Source of the DNA: DATMNI01 sp035570275
GTDB lineage: Bacteria; Acidobacteriota; Terriglobia; Bryobacterales; Bryobacteraceae
Assembly: GCA_035570275.1 (NCBI GenBank)
Contig: DATMNI010000429.1
Location: forward strand, 1-27,035
Direction of reading: 5' to 3'
Length of the DNA: 27,035 nucleotides
The notes under the pieces are model-generated. The model worked only from the letters and a program-made list of their open reading frames with translations, was not told the origin of the DNA and did not search any database. A program made the translations under genes and the position numbers. Shown here in pieces: positions 7,696 through 16,458 of the stretch; the stretch's first letter is position 1; each line of letters begins with the position of its first letter.

Positions 7696-10518
7696 TCACA
7701 TCTCCTTCAGCGCTTTGTTGATATCAAGCGCTACCAAGTTCAGCAGCTCATCGTCTTTCATTTCCGTCAGCAGCAAATCGGCGCCGCCTTCCAGCAAGTC
7801 CGTCGAGAGCTGCCGCTTCGATTCAATGAGCTGGTCGATTTTATCTTCTACAGTACCGCGGCAAACAAACTTATGCACCAGAATATTTTTCGTTTGGCCG
7901 ATGCGGAAAGCCCGGTCCGTGGCCTGGTTCTCCACCGCCGGGTTCCACCAGCGGTCGAAATGCACCACATGCGAAGCCGCGGTCAGGTTGAGTCCCGCGC
8001 CACCGGCCTTGAGCGAAAGAACGAAGAACCCCACGCCTTCGTCTTCCTGAAAACGGCGTACGATTTCCTTGCGCTGCTTCACCTGCGTTTCGCCGTGAAG
8101 AATCAGGCCGGGGCGTCCGAAAATCGATCCCAGGAAAGCGGCCAGCGGAGCGATCACTTCCCGGAACTGGGTGAAGACGAGCATCTTCTCCTGTTTGGCG
8201 GCGATCACTTCCGCTATGTCCCGCAATCGGGCCCATTTGCCGCTATCGTCTTCGTTCCAACCGCCGTCTCCCAACCACTGCGACGGATGGTTGCAGATCT
8301 GCTTGAACCGCATGAGGAACGACAATACCAGGCCCTTGCGCTGGATGCCCTTCTCGGCATTCTCCAGTTGCTCCTTCAGTTCCTTGACAGACTGCTCGTA
8401 GAGGGCGGCCTGCTTCCGGCTGAGTTGGCAAAACGCCTTCACCTCGGTCTTGTCGGGCAGGTCGGCGATCACGGTTTTGTCGGTCTTCAAGCGCCGCAGA
8501 ATGTACGGCCGCACCAGTTCGCGGAGCGGGCCATAGGAATTGTGCGGCCGGTTCGCCAGGGCTTTGACGAAGTTAGTGAATTCCTTCGATGAGCCCAGCA
8601 ACCCCGGGTTGACGAAGTCGAAAATGGACCAGAGATCCCCAAGCCGGTTCTCGATGGGCGTGCCGGTCAGCGCAAATCGCGCGTGCGCCTTCAGCGCCTT
8701 GACGGTCCGCGTCTGCTTGGCATCGGGGTTTTTGATAGCCTGTGCCTCGTCCAGGACGACCAGACGCCAGGCGGCTTCCGCGATCCACGGCACGCGCAGC
8801 AGCGAGCCGTAGCTGGTAATTACCAGGTCCACGCCCCGCAGGCGTTCTGGCTCGGCAGTCTTGAGCGCGGCGGCGGGAAGCGCGGACGGATGCGCGATGA
8901 GCGCCTTCAAACCCGGCGCAAATCGTTCGATCTCCGATGCCCAGTTAGCCAGCAGCGAAGCCGGAGCTACTAGCAAACTTGGCTGCTGTTTGCCGGCCGT
9001 TTGGCGCTTCAGCACCAGTAGCAGCGAAAGCACCTGAATGGTTTTGCCCAATCCCATGTCATCGGCCAGGCACGCGCCCAGGCCGAGTTTCGCGATCAGA
9101 TAAAGCCAACGCACACCCACCTGCTGATAGGGCCGCAGGGTAGCGTTCAGGGCTGCGCCGGGGTCGATCTGGGCTAATCCCTCCGGGCTGCGGAGACCCT
9201 TCAGCGTCTCGGCGAGCCAGGGGCCGGCAACCACTTGCGACCACTCGGCGTGGGCATCGGCGGAGGTATCGTCGGCTGCCACATCGGCGCCCGCCAGCAG
9301 CCGGACGGCCTCCCGAAAGCCAAGCCCATTTTGCGCCGCCGTGCGCTCCACCTCGCGGAAGTGCTCCAACATGCGGCGCAGCCGCTCGCGGTCCACTTCC
9401 ACCCAACGGCCCCGGACCAGCGCCAGCCCATCGGATTTCTCCAATAGCTCCGCGATCTCGGCGGCGCTCAAGCGTTCGCCATCGAGGGTGACTTCCATTT
9501 GGAAATCGAGCAGCGCTTCCTGGCCCACTCCGGATGGCGCCTTGCCACCGATTTTGGCCGACACCCGCGGGCGCGAAGGACGGTTGGCCCGCCACGTCGC
9601 CGGCATTCGGACCACCACGCCGGCACTCTCCAGGTTCGGGACGTCTCTCAATAGTTGAATAGCCTCATCGGGCGTCCAGCGCAGCGGGTGGAAGATCTCG
9701 CCGGCATCCACGAGTACTTTCAGCCAGGGGCACATCTCCGAGGCGCGCTGCACGGGAAGCAGCAGCGACAACAGACGGTCCTTGTTGGCCGCGCCGGCAT
9801 ATTCGCCAAGAGCCTTTCCCAGCGGAAGATGTTGGGCCTTGGCATTGGCCGACAACCGCGTAGTATAGGTTGCCAGAAAGGCGAATGGCGCACCCTCGTC
9901 TTTGCGGTTTTCGGCCAGATTGAAGTGCACGCGGCCCACCAGGTTCCACGCCGGGTTGCGGCGCTTCAGGAACTCCTGTACGCCGCATTTCGATTCCGCC
10001 AGCGAAATGCCGAATGCGGCGTCCAGTTCCTGCCAGAGAGCGCTAAGAACCTCAGCGGTCAGATACTCCGCGCCAGTCATGGGAGGCACAGCCAGGACCA
10101 GTCGGTCCAACTCCTCGGCGGTCGGCGCCGGGACGCGGACTTTCCGTGCCGCTAAATCGGTATCCGGCTGGGTGCAGAGGGCAGTGACATACCGTGCGCC
10201 GAATTCTCTCCAGTAGGAAAAAACGGGAGGCAGTGCGGCGCCGGCTTCAGCCGCTCCGAGTTGTAAGAGACCGTGGCCCAATCCGCGGTCGAAAGCGTCA
10301 CGCAGGCGTTGCGCCAGTTCGGGATCGAGGGGCGACGCGTCGGCCGTTTCGACTAACGAAAGACGGCCGTGCGGAGTCAGGACCGGAGCCAGAGAGACGG
10401 AGCCCATGCCGGAGTCTACCAAGCTTAAGGGGAACGGCGGCGTGCCATGCGATGCGAAGCCCCAGGTGGCTAACGTTTTTGGTGGAACGCGCTGAAGAAA
10501 GGGCTCGACCTTCGTCAA
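7696..10518 (-). CDS. SNF2-family DEAD/DEAH-like helicase
   Basis: 940 residues, a superfamily 2 ATPase that translocates on double-stranded DNA. The N-terminal half contains an SNF2-helicase-associated region (NLVGRVHFNLAENRKDEG, FHPLRWTPDEAIQLLRDVP, then LERSDG/LALVRGRWVEVD-type sequence). The ATPase core has Walker A at about residues 485-495 (LADDMGLGKTIQVLSLLL), the DEAQ box near 588 (LVVLDEAQAIKNP), LTGTPIENRLGDLWSIFDF, VFTQFREV, LSLKAGGAGLNLTAASHVVHFDRWWNP, and the arginine-finger motif ATDRAFRIGQ near 870. All key motifs are intact, so it should be active. The start is a TTG overlapping the DUF4419 stop as TTGA, which implies coupled translation. The first in-frame ATG is at residue 38, so a shorter start is possible. 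Confidence 0.93.
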   Translation of the reverse strand: MTKVEPFLQRVPPKTLATWGFASHGTPPFPLSLVDSGMGSVSLAPVLTPHGRLSLVETADASPLDPELAQRLRDAFDRGLGHGLLQLGAAEAGAALPPVFSYWREFGARYVTALCTQPDTDLAARKVRVPAPTAEELDRLVLAVPPMTGAEYLTAEVLSALWQELDAAFGISLAESKCGVQEFLKRRNPAWNLVGRVHFNLAENRKDEGAPFAFLATYTTRLSANAKAQHLPLGKALGEYAGAANKDRLLSLLLPVQRASEMCPWLKVLVDAGEIFHPLRWTPDEAIQLLRDVPNLESAGVVVRMPATWRANRPSRPRVSAKIGGKAPSGVGQEALLDFQMEVTLDGERLSAAEIAELLEKSDGLALVRGRWVEVDRERLRRMLEHFREVERTAAQNGLGFREAVRLLAGADVAADDTSADAHAEWSQVVAGPWLAETLKGLRSPEGLAQIDPGAALNATLRPYQQVGVRWLYLIAKLGLGACLADDMGLGKTIQVLSLLLVLKRQTAGKQQPSLLVAPASLLANWASEIERFAPGLKALIAHPSALPAAALKTAEPERLRGVDLVITSYGSLLRVPWIAEAAWRLVVLDEAQAIKNPDAKQTRTVKALKAHARFALTGTPIENRLGDLWSIFDFVNPGLLGSSKEFTNFVKALANRPHNSYGPLRELVRPYILRRLKTDKTVIADLPDKTEVKAFCQLSRKQAALYEQSVKELKEQLENAEKGIQRKGLVLSFLMRFKQICNHPSQWLGDGGWNEDDSGKWARLRDIAEVIAAKQEKMLVFTQFREVIAPLAAFLGSIFGRPGLILHGETQVKQRKEIVRRFQEDEGVGFFVLSLKAGGAGLNLTAASHVVHFDRWWNPAVENQATDRAFRIGQTKNILVHKFVCRGTVEDKIDQLIESKRQLSTDLLEGGADLLLTEMKDDELLNLVALDINKALKEM

Positions 10519-11702
10519 ATCAGAATCGGCGTACCCGGCGCTTGCGCGGTGACGGACCAGCTGATTACGGGCGAGAGCGAAAAGTCGACCGGAGCTTGCT
10601 CAACCGCGAAGTAACCCGCAACCAGGTCGAGATCACGTGTGGATCCGTCCGGGAGCGACAAGCTGAGTGGCACACTGGAAAGTCCGGAAGGAAACGTGCG
10701 AGTGGAAACACCCTTGCGTGCCTCGAGATCGAACATCGAGCGTCCCGTTTCAACTCCTTTCTCAACCGGGATCGCCCAATCTTCGCGCTCGTAGGCGAAA
10801 ATGTGATTCCTGCGCCGGTCCGGGGCATCGTTGAGGTATGGGAACAGGTCGGCGATCCAGCCAGTGACACAAGTGGCGCCGTAAGTTGCCTTTGGTTTGT
10901 AGATAGCCTGCCAGAATTCGGGATTGGGAACGCCCATGACAGTCCGGATGAACTCGTCGAGGATCGGGCGAAGACGGGCCACCCACCAGCCCAGATCGTA
11001 GGTTTCAAGCACCTCCACTCGCGCCCGGATCCGGCGCCAGTCTTCGAGAGATCCGGTGACCGTGATCCGGGGTATGCCGCAGATACATCGGATCATGTAG
11101 TGGAAGTAACTGGAGTAGCTGTCCATGAGGACCACCTCGCTGGCGGTGCGGATGGCCGGCGTCGTTGTAGTGAAATCGCAGATTAGCGTTTCGTGCAGGA
11201 CGGGATCGGATGCGCCGCGAATCTGCGCGCTAAAACCCGCTATGGCGCCCTCAAGAGTTGGCAGAGTGATGCCGGTGAGTACCTCAATCAGTATCCGGCG
11301 CCCTTTGTGACGAACCAGCCTATGCCGAAGCGCTTCGGCGTTCTCGGCGATGTGGTGGCTAAAGCCCTGCGCGATGACGAGCCAGATGGTATCGGGGGAA
11401 ATCGTCAGGGGGTAGTGCTGGCTGAAGGCGGTATGCACTGCGTCGATCAACGGATGGCCCCTGCTGCCAATCCCTGCGGGGCGATGGGCTCGCAGGTCCG
11501 CGGGAAGCGAGTCCATCGCCGAATTGATAACGGGCTGGTCCGCTTGCGGAAGTGCCAGAACTTCGCGGCCGAAGCGGCGGGCAAGGCTCTTGGCCAGAGT
11601 TTCACTCCAAACAGGCTTGCACGTGGGGCGGACGTCGTCGACGTCGAAGCTCGCGCGATGGTGCGGATGAGTTAGAGCGTTGGATGTAAATCTGTAGGCC
11701 AC
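10515..11702 (-). CDS. DUF4419 domain protein
   Basis: 395 residues from a GTG at 11702. The sequence fits the DUF4419 family as I know it: HPLIDAVHTAFSQHYPLTIS, PDTIWLVIAQGFSHHI, FSAQIRG, then WRRIRARVEVLETYDLGWW, LDEFIRTVMG and TYGATCVTGWIADLFPYL. The function of DUF4419 is not known to me. No signal peptide or membrane helix is seen, so the protein should be cytoplasmic. It ends in a TTGA overlap with the SNF2 helicase gene and so heads a three-gene operon. No good ribosome site precedes the GTG. An ATG 8-9 nt upstream is in another frame and closes quickly. The next in-frame ATG is at residue 63, which would remove a segment that looks conserved. An AT-rich stretch with TATAAA lies about 20 nt upstream and may be the -10. 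Confidence 0.78.
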   Translation of the reverse strand: MAYRFTSNALTHPHHRASFDVDDVRPTCKPVWSETLAKSLARRFGREVLALPQADQPVINSAMDSLPADLRAHRPAGIGSRGHPLIDAVHTAFSQHYPLTISPDTIWLVIAQGFSHHIAENAEALRHRLVRHKGRRILIEVLTGITLPTLEGAIAGFSAQIRGASDPVLHETLICDFTTTTPAIRTASEVVLMDSYSSYFHYMIRCICGIPRITVTGSLEDWRRIRARVEVLETYDLGWWVARLRPILDEFIRTVMGVPNPEFWQAIYKPKATYGATCVTGWIADLFPYLNDAPDRRRNHIFAYEREDWAIPVEKGVETGRSMFDLEARKGVSTRTFPSGLSSVPLSLSLPDGSTRDLDLVAGYFAVEQAPVDFSLSPVISWSVTAQAPGTPILI

Positions 11703-11735
11703 TTAGTCATGTTATCAATTTTTATAACCGGTGCC

Positions 11736-11763
11736 GGGCCGGGCGAGTTAGTGGCCCCGGCCC
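11736..11763. other. GC-rich hairpin between GT87 and DUF4419 genes
   Basis: GGGCCGGGC (11736-11744) and GCCCCGGCCC (11754-11763) form a strong stem with one bulged C and a 9-nt loop. It lies 55 nt past the GT87 stop and 34 nt before the DUF4419 GTG, both on the minus strand. It could end GT87 transcripts, although no T-run follows. The rest of the 11703-11817 gap shows only the TATAAA-like stretch. Confidence 0.4.
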
Positions 11764-11817
11764 CTTCAGTGTCTGGGCGAGGCGCGCACCGGAGCGTGCA
11801 ACACCAAATATCAATCT

Positions 11818-13629
11818 TCACTTGACCCGGGCTCGATACAGCGCCGGCAATCCCACGCCGCGGTCACAGTCGCTGGCGAAAACGATTGCCTTCGAATCCA
11901 GCTCCCACGCGGGCGCGAAGTTGTTGCATGCACCGCCGGTCAGCGGCGCGGCTGCAGATCCATCGGCGTGCTGCAGCCACACCTGTGTCGATCCACGTTG
12001 TTGCACCGTGAAGGCGAGCCACTTGCCGTCGGGCGAAGGCGCCGGCCGTGCGGTCTCGTGTCTGGCTGCAGCGGGTTGTGGAACCACCTTCCCGATAAAC
12101 GGGTCCAGGAGCATGAACGTGGAAGTGCGGTGTGCGACCAACTCAAATTGGATGGGACCGTCCGGGGACAGCGCGACGGGGCTAAGCGCTTCGCCGTCGA
12201 AGGCGAACCGATCGACCCGGTTCTCGTGGAGCCAGCGCAGCACGTAGTGCCCCGCGCCTATCGAGTCGTAGACGATGCCCGATCGCAGAACTGCGGGCGC
12301 TGAGGAATAGACGGCTCCGCGCTCCACGGCGATGCGCTCGAAGCGCCGGCCAGGCTCCTGCGAGTAGCTGGCCATTCGTATGGCGGCACTGAGCCCGCCG
12401 AGAGCGATCGCGAGTGAGGTCGCTGCCATGGCCGGCCGCCATTCCAACATGCGCCAATAGGGGCGGCCGGCGACTGACACCAGGGCCATCAGCAGCCATA
12501 CCTTCGGGAATAGCCAACTCGAGCTGCGCGGGGTGGGATAGGTCAGCAGAACGTAGGACACGATGAGGAAAAGCCGTTCGAGGCGCGCCGCCTCTTCCAA
12601 CAAGAGCGTTATCGGCAGCAGCAAAAGGATGAACGTGTAGGACGCCGTGTTAGGCGAGGCGAGCAGCAGCACGATCACAAACCAGGCGAAGTCGCGCGGC
12701 AGGTTGGTGGATCGGCGTAACGCGAGCAACGGGAACACCAGGACGGTGACGATGGCGAAAGCCTGCAAGAAGAAATAGGCGCCGGGTGCGTTGGCAAGCG
12801 GATGCGGATTCAGTTCCGGCTCCATCACCAGCGCGCGCCGCAGGAGCGTGGATAAGGTTCCGTTGCCGGGGTGGTAGGGGTCGAGGGTTTCTCCCGCCAG
12901 AGACCGTGGGAGGATTTGCGTGGCATAGGCGACTGTGTCGGTCCATCCGAAAATTACTATGGCCAGCGCTGCCAGTCCGAACAGCGCAGCCGCCATGCCG
13001 GCCAGTTCCTTGCCGCGCCGTTTCACAGCGAAATAGAGCAGAAACGGCGCACCGTAGAGCTTCAGCCCACAAACAATTCCCATAGCGAAACCACCGGGTC
13101 CGGCGTGGCCGCGGTGCAGCCAATAGAACGCCACCGTGAGCAAGAACAGAAGAAAGACGTAGTACTGTCCCAACAGATAATTCGCGTGCAAGGAACCCCA
13201 CCCGGCGAAGGCCAGCAGCGCAAGTGGCGCCACCCCAAAACCGGTAACCCTCGATAGCATCAGGATGGTTGCCGCCAGGAACATGAGATTGAATAGCAGC
13301 CACACGCGCTTGGCGGTTTGCGGCGCCAATCCGGCCAGGGGAACGATGGGCAGCATCGTCAACGGTGTCTGCGGAATGTACCCTCCTAGTTGGTTCTCGA
13401 TGCCGGCGTAGTTCATCTGGCGCTGAAACCATGGCCAGTCATAGTAGTTGTGCAGCCGTGCGCCCTTACGCACCAGTGCGGCGGCGGTATAGTAATTCGG
13501 AAAGTCGGTCTCGGCGCGGTTCCAGCCGTCGCGAAATGCCGTCGCTAGAAAGATGACGGCAGCGGCCAACGCAATCCCCGGGACGATGTATGGGTTCGGC
13601 CTGCTGTCACGGACAGGTCGCGCGGCCAT
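11818..13629 (-). CDS. GT87-like membrane mannosyltransferase with propeller-like tail
   Basis: 603 residues from ATG 13629. A longer reading from 13764 would overlap the divergent gene and adds no family-like sequence. The first ~430 residues hold about ten membrane helices. A catalytic-loop region follows the first helix (RAETDFPNYYTAAALVRKGARLHNYYDWPWFQ), typical of GT-C enzymes of the GT87/DUF2029 type, which use polyprenyl-phosphate sugars on the outer side of the membrane. LLGQYYVFLLFLLTVAFYW, GLKLYGAPFLLY and LLLASPNTASYTFILLLLP are the usual later helices. The last ~80 residues switch to soluble TolB/PD40-like blades (SPDGKWLAFTVQQRG, then APAWELDSKAIVFASD), which is unusual for this enzyme class. 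The gene is divergent from the TMTC-like gene, with 59 bp between starts. Confidence 0.8.
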   Translation of the reverse strand: MAARPVRDSRPNPYIVPGIALAAAVIFLATAFRDGWNRAETDFPNYYTAAALVRKGARLHNYYDWPWFQRQMNYAGIENQLGGYIPQTPLTMLPIVPLAGLAPQTAKRVWLLFNLMFLAATILMLSRVTGFGVAPLALLAFAGWGSLHANYLLGQYYVFLLFLLTVAFYWLHRGHAGPGGFAMGIVCGLKLYGAPFLLYFAVKRRGKELAGMAAALFGLAALAIVIFGWTDTVAYATQILPRSLAGETLDPYHPGNGTLSTLLRRALVMEPELNPHPLANAPGAYFFLQAFAIVTVLVFPLLALRRSTNLPRDFAWFVIVLLLASPNTASYTFILLLLPITLLLEEAARLERLFLIVSYVLLTYPTPRSSSWLFPKVWLLMALVSVAGRPYWRMLEWRPAMAATSLAIALGGLSAAIRMASYSQEPGRRFERIAVERGAVYSSAPAVLRSGIVYDSIGAGHYVLRWLHENRVDRFAFDGEALSPVALSPDGPIQFELVAHRTSTFMLLDPFIGKVVPQPAAARHETARPAPSPDGKWLAFTVQQRGSTQVWLQHADGSAAAPLTGGACNNFAPAWELDSKAIVFASDCDRGVGLPALYRARVK

Positions 13630-13688
13630 GTCTGCTAGTCTACTGGAAGCGGGTGCCGCTGGGCGCCATGCTAGACAGGTAGGCAAGG

Positions 13689-15884
13689 TTGAAGCGCGCC
13701 AGGAGCCGGAATCCCACCGCCCATATCGTGGCAACTCCCATCGTGGCAACGCCCATTTTGGCACGGGCGGCGGTGAAACACGCGTTGCTGCTGGCGGCAG
13801 TCGTCGGCTTTACACTCCTCGCGTATTCGAATTCTTTCCATGCGCCGTTAATTCTGGATAACGACGAGATCATTCTCAAGGACCCCCGTGTGCACGTGGT
13901 GACACCAGTTCAACTTCACCGCATCCTGACACAGCAATACTGGGAGACGGCCAACACCGGGCTGTATCGTCCGCTGACCACGCTGTCGTTCCTGCTCAAC
14001 TACGCGGTGTTAGGCAACGGCACCGATCCGTACGGATATCACTGGTTCAATTTCATCCTGCATGCGGTGAACATCGTGCTGGTGTACGCCTTGGGGCTGG
14101 CGATTTTCGAACAGATTCCGGCCGCGGTGCTGCTGGGCGTCGTATGGGGGCTGCATCCGGTCTTGACCGAATCGATAACCAACATCGTGGGCCGTTCGGA
14201 CATGCTGGCGGCCTTCGGAGTCCTTGCCGCTTTGCTCTGCCATCGGAAGGCCCTTGATGCCACCGGTATCCGGAAGGCCGGATGGTGGGCGGCGATCGGC
14301 CTTGCCGTGGCGATCGGTATGTTCTCCAAGGAGAGCGCCATTGTCGTGGTGGCGGTCTTCGCGATCTACGACTTCACGTTCGGGCGAGCAGCGTTGTGTC
14401 TCACGCTCTGGCGGGCCCGTATTCCAAGTTATGCCGCCGCCGCCATCCCGTGTCTGGTTTACTTGTTCGTCCGCCTCCAGGTGCTGGCGAGTGCTTCCTA
14501 CCTGGCAACTCCATTCGTCGAGAACCCGCTGCTGGGCGCCGGTTTCTGGACCGCGCGGATCACCGCCATCAAAGTAATCGGCAGGTATTTCGGACTGCTG
14601 GTATGGCCGGCGCGGCTATCGTGGGATTACGCCTACAATGAGGTCCCGCTGTTTGGCTGGCGGTTGAGTAACGGGGAGGATTTCCAGGCCATCGCGGCCC
14701 TGCTCGGTTGCACTGTCGCCACGGTTGTGGCCATCCGATCCTGGCGGGGCCGGATGCCTGTGTTCTTTGCCATCGTCTTCTTTTTCGCCACCCTTTCGCC
14801 CACTTCGAATCTCCTGATTCCGATCGGCGCCATCATGGCGGAGCGTTTTCTGTATTTGCCGTCGGTGGGGTTTGCGGTCGCCCTGGTCTGGACCGTGGCC
14901 TGGGCATGGGAAGCGCTCCGGCGGCGCTTACCGGCAGACCAGCCGGCGTACAGGTATGTTGCGGGCGCTGCCCTCAGTATCCTGCTGATTGGATTCGCTG
15001 CCCGCACGTACGACCGGAATGGCGACTGGCTGGACCAGCAACGGTTCTGGCTCAGCGGCGCGGCGGCGGCTCCGGGCAGTTACAAAGCGAATATGGCCGC
15101 GGCCGCCAACACATTCATTGCCACCCGCGAAGATTTGGTCCGTTCCATTGGTTACGCGGACCGGGCGCTCGCCATACTCGACGGGTTGCCAGATTCTCAG
15201 AACTCACCGCGCGCTTACCACGACGCGGGCATCTTTTACCGTAACGTGGGAGACAGGTTGGCATCCCGGTTGGCATCCACAGACGGGGCCGGCAAGGCGC
15301 CTGCGGGAACCGAGGCGCTGTCCTGGTACCGGAAATCGTTGAGCGCGCTTTTGCGCAGCGAACGGATCGAGACCGCGTGGGACGAACGCTACCGGGCGGA
15401 AAACGCGCAACGTGGCAAGCCCGGACTTACTTCGCTGCCCAGCAAATTGTATCTGGATCTGGGCCGTACTTACATGCGCCTCTCTGACCTGCCGCGTGCC
15501 CTGGCGGCGTTCGAGCGCGGGCGGATGTTGGAGTCGGCCCCGGAGCTTCTGGAGGAGTTGGCGTCGGCGTATCGCGCAGCCGGCGATCCGCGCCAGGCCG
15601 CCATGGCCCTGGTGGAAGCGCTGGCCGTGGATCCGAACCGGGCAGAACTGGCTTCGACGCTGGTGGAACTTTATGGGCAGATCGATCCCCAGGGTTGTTC
15701 CGTCACGCGTCAGGGTGGCACCAACAGCCTCAACCCGGATTGCCCGCTGGTGCACGGCGACATTTGCCGCGCGTCGCGTAACGTGATCGGCAACTACCTC
15801 CGAAGAGGCCAGCAATTCGAAGCTGCTTCCATCCGGAGAGTTGCGGAACAGGATCTCGGTTGCGCGCCCGGTCTCCTGAACTAG
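13689..15884 (+). CDS. TMTC-like GT-C glycosyltransferase with TPR domain
   Basis: 731 residues. An N-terminal hydrophobic helix is followed by the acidic GT-C loop LDNDEIILKDPRV (about 57-67). Family-typical segments follow: GLYRPLTTLSFLLNYAVLG, YGYHWFNFILHAVNIVLVY, GVVWGLHPVLTESITNIVGRSDML, MFSKESAIVVVAVFAIYDF and ARLSWDYAYNEVPLFGWR (DUF1736-like). About ten membrane helices are present, then a soluble C-terminal part from about residue 440 with TPR-like helical pairs (LYLDLGRTYMRLSDLPRALAAFERGRML). Eukaryotic TMTC proteins are O-mannosyltransferases. The bacterial substrate is unknown. The start is a TTG with AGGCAAGG directly upstream. The first codons contain a short tandem repeat (IVATPIVATPILA). 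The partner GT87 gene diverges from the same 59-bp gap. Confidence 0.82.
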   Translation: MKRARSRNPTAHIVATPIVATPILARAAVKHALLLAAVVGFTLLAYSNSFHAPLILDNDEIILKDPRVHVVTPVQLHRILTQQYWETANTGLYRPLTTLSFLLNYAVLGNGTDPYGYHWFNFILHAVNIVLVYALGLAIFEQIPAAVLLGVVWGLHPVLTESITNIVGRSDMLAAFGVLAALLCHRKALDATGIRKAGWWAAIGLAVAIGMFSKESAIVVVAVFAIYDFTFGRAALCLTLWRARIPSYAAAAIPCLVYLFVRLQVLASASYLATPFVENPLLGAGFWTARITAIKVIGRYFGLLVWPARLSWDYAYNEVPLFGWRLSNGEDFQAIAALLGCTVATVVAIRSWRGRMPVFFAIVFFFATLSPTSNLLIPIGAIMAERFLYLPSVGFAVALVWTVAWAWEALRRRLPADQPAYRYVAGAALSILLIGFAARTYDRNGDWLDQQRFWLSGAAAAPGSYKANMAAAANTFIATREDLVRSIGYADRALAILDGLPDSQNSPRAYHDAGIFYRNVGDRLASRLASTDGAGKAPAGTEALSWYRKSLSALLRSERIETAWDERYRAENAQRGKPGLTSLPSKLYLDLGRTYMRLSDLPRALAAFERGRMLESAPELLEELASAYRAAGDPRQAAMALVEALAVDPNRAELASTLVELYGQIDPQGCSVTRQGGTNSLNPDCPLVHGDICRASRNVIGNYLRRGQQFEAASIRRVAEQDLGCAPGLLN

Positions 15885-15900
15885 CGGAGGTGCGGCGGGA

Positions 15901-15936
15901 GCCACCGGCCACCGGCCACCGGCCACCAGTCACCGG
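15901..15936. repeat. Heptamer repeat array, locus 1
   Basis: About five tandem copies of a 7-bp unit GCCACCG, the last ones slightly diverged (GCCACCA, GTCACCG), lie 16 nt past the TMTC-like stop and 60 nt before the carbonic anhydrase start. The same unit returns at 17341-17417, 21791-21960 and, degenerate, at 25601-25643. The rest of the 15885-15996 gap shows nothing but the ribosome site for the next gene. Confidence 0.85.
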
Positions 15937-15996
15937 CATCCAGGGCACCCCTAACAACCTGCCCCACGAAGGATAATGGAGGAGAGGTGCCGGCGC

Positions 15997-16458
15997 ATGA
16001 AAAAGGTCTTCCACTTCGATGCTCCTCGCGAGAAGTATCTCTGCGACGCGGCCATCGTCTGGTGTTTCGATAACCGGTTCGATTTGGGGTTCCGGAAGTT
16101 TCTCAAACGGATAGGGGTGGTGAATTCGGACCCAATTAAGATTGCCGGAGGCGCCAAGTGCCTGGCATCTCCGGAACATGAGGGCGAGCGCGAATTTGTG
16201 ATCGAGCAGGTTCGCAAATCGGTGCGGCTGCACGGGACCAGGCGCGTGATCCTGATGCTGCACTCCGATTGCGGGGCTTATGGCGGGTTGGCCGGCGCGT
16301 TCGGGGGCGACAGCCGCGTCGAAGCCGCGCATCACCTCATCGAGTTGCGGGTGGCGGCGGAGAGTCTGCGGAAGGCGATCCCGGAGGTTGCCGTCTCGGC
16401 ATACTTCGTGGATTTCGAAGGAGTGTGGGAGGTGCAGTTGGAGCCGGTATGCGTCTGA
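15997..16458 (+). CDS. Short beta-carbonic anhydrase-like protein
   Basis: 153 residues from ATG 15997, which has GGAGGAGAGG 9 nt upstream. An in-frame ATG at 15976 overlaps that ribosome site and is less likely. Beta-class zinc ligands are in place: Cys23 in CFDNR, with the Asp25-Arg27 dyad, then His89 and Cys92 in LMLHSDCGAYGG. Beta-carbonic anhydrases convert CO2 and water to bicarbonate. The protein is shorter than the usual ~200-220 residues. It lacks the N-terminal arm helices and the VRNAGN motif, having KIAGGAKCL instead, so it belongs to a small divergent group. Relatives in that size range include COS or CS2 hydrolases, so the substrate could differ. No signal peptide is seen, so it should be cytoplasmic. 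Confidence 0.75.
   Translation: MKKVFHFDAPREKYLCDAAIVWCFDNRFDLGFRKFLKRIGVVNSDPIKIAGGAKCLASPEHEGEREFVIEQVRKSVRLHGTRRVILMLHSDCGAYGGLAGAFGGDSRVEAAHHLIELRVAAESLRKAIPEVAVSAYFVDFEGVWEVQLEPVCV

Noticed and set aside
10194..11186. A 330-codon plus-strand frame across the SNF2/DUF4419 junction
   Set aside because: It lies antisense to both genes, is Arg-rich and shows no family features.
6829..11702. DISARM-like or other known SNF2-containing defence system
   Set aside because: There is no methyltransferase, DUF1998 or phospholipase-D-like gene nearby. SNF2-SWIM pairs are widespread outside defence islands.
13630..13764. N-terminal extension of the GT87-like protein
   Set aside because: It would overlap the start of the divergent TMTC-like gene and has no family character.
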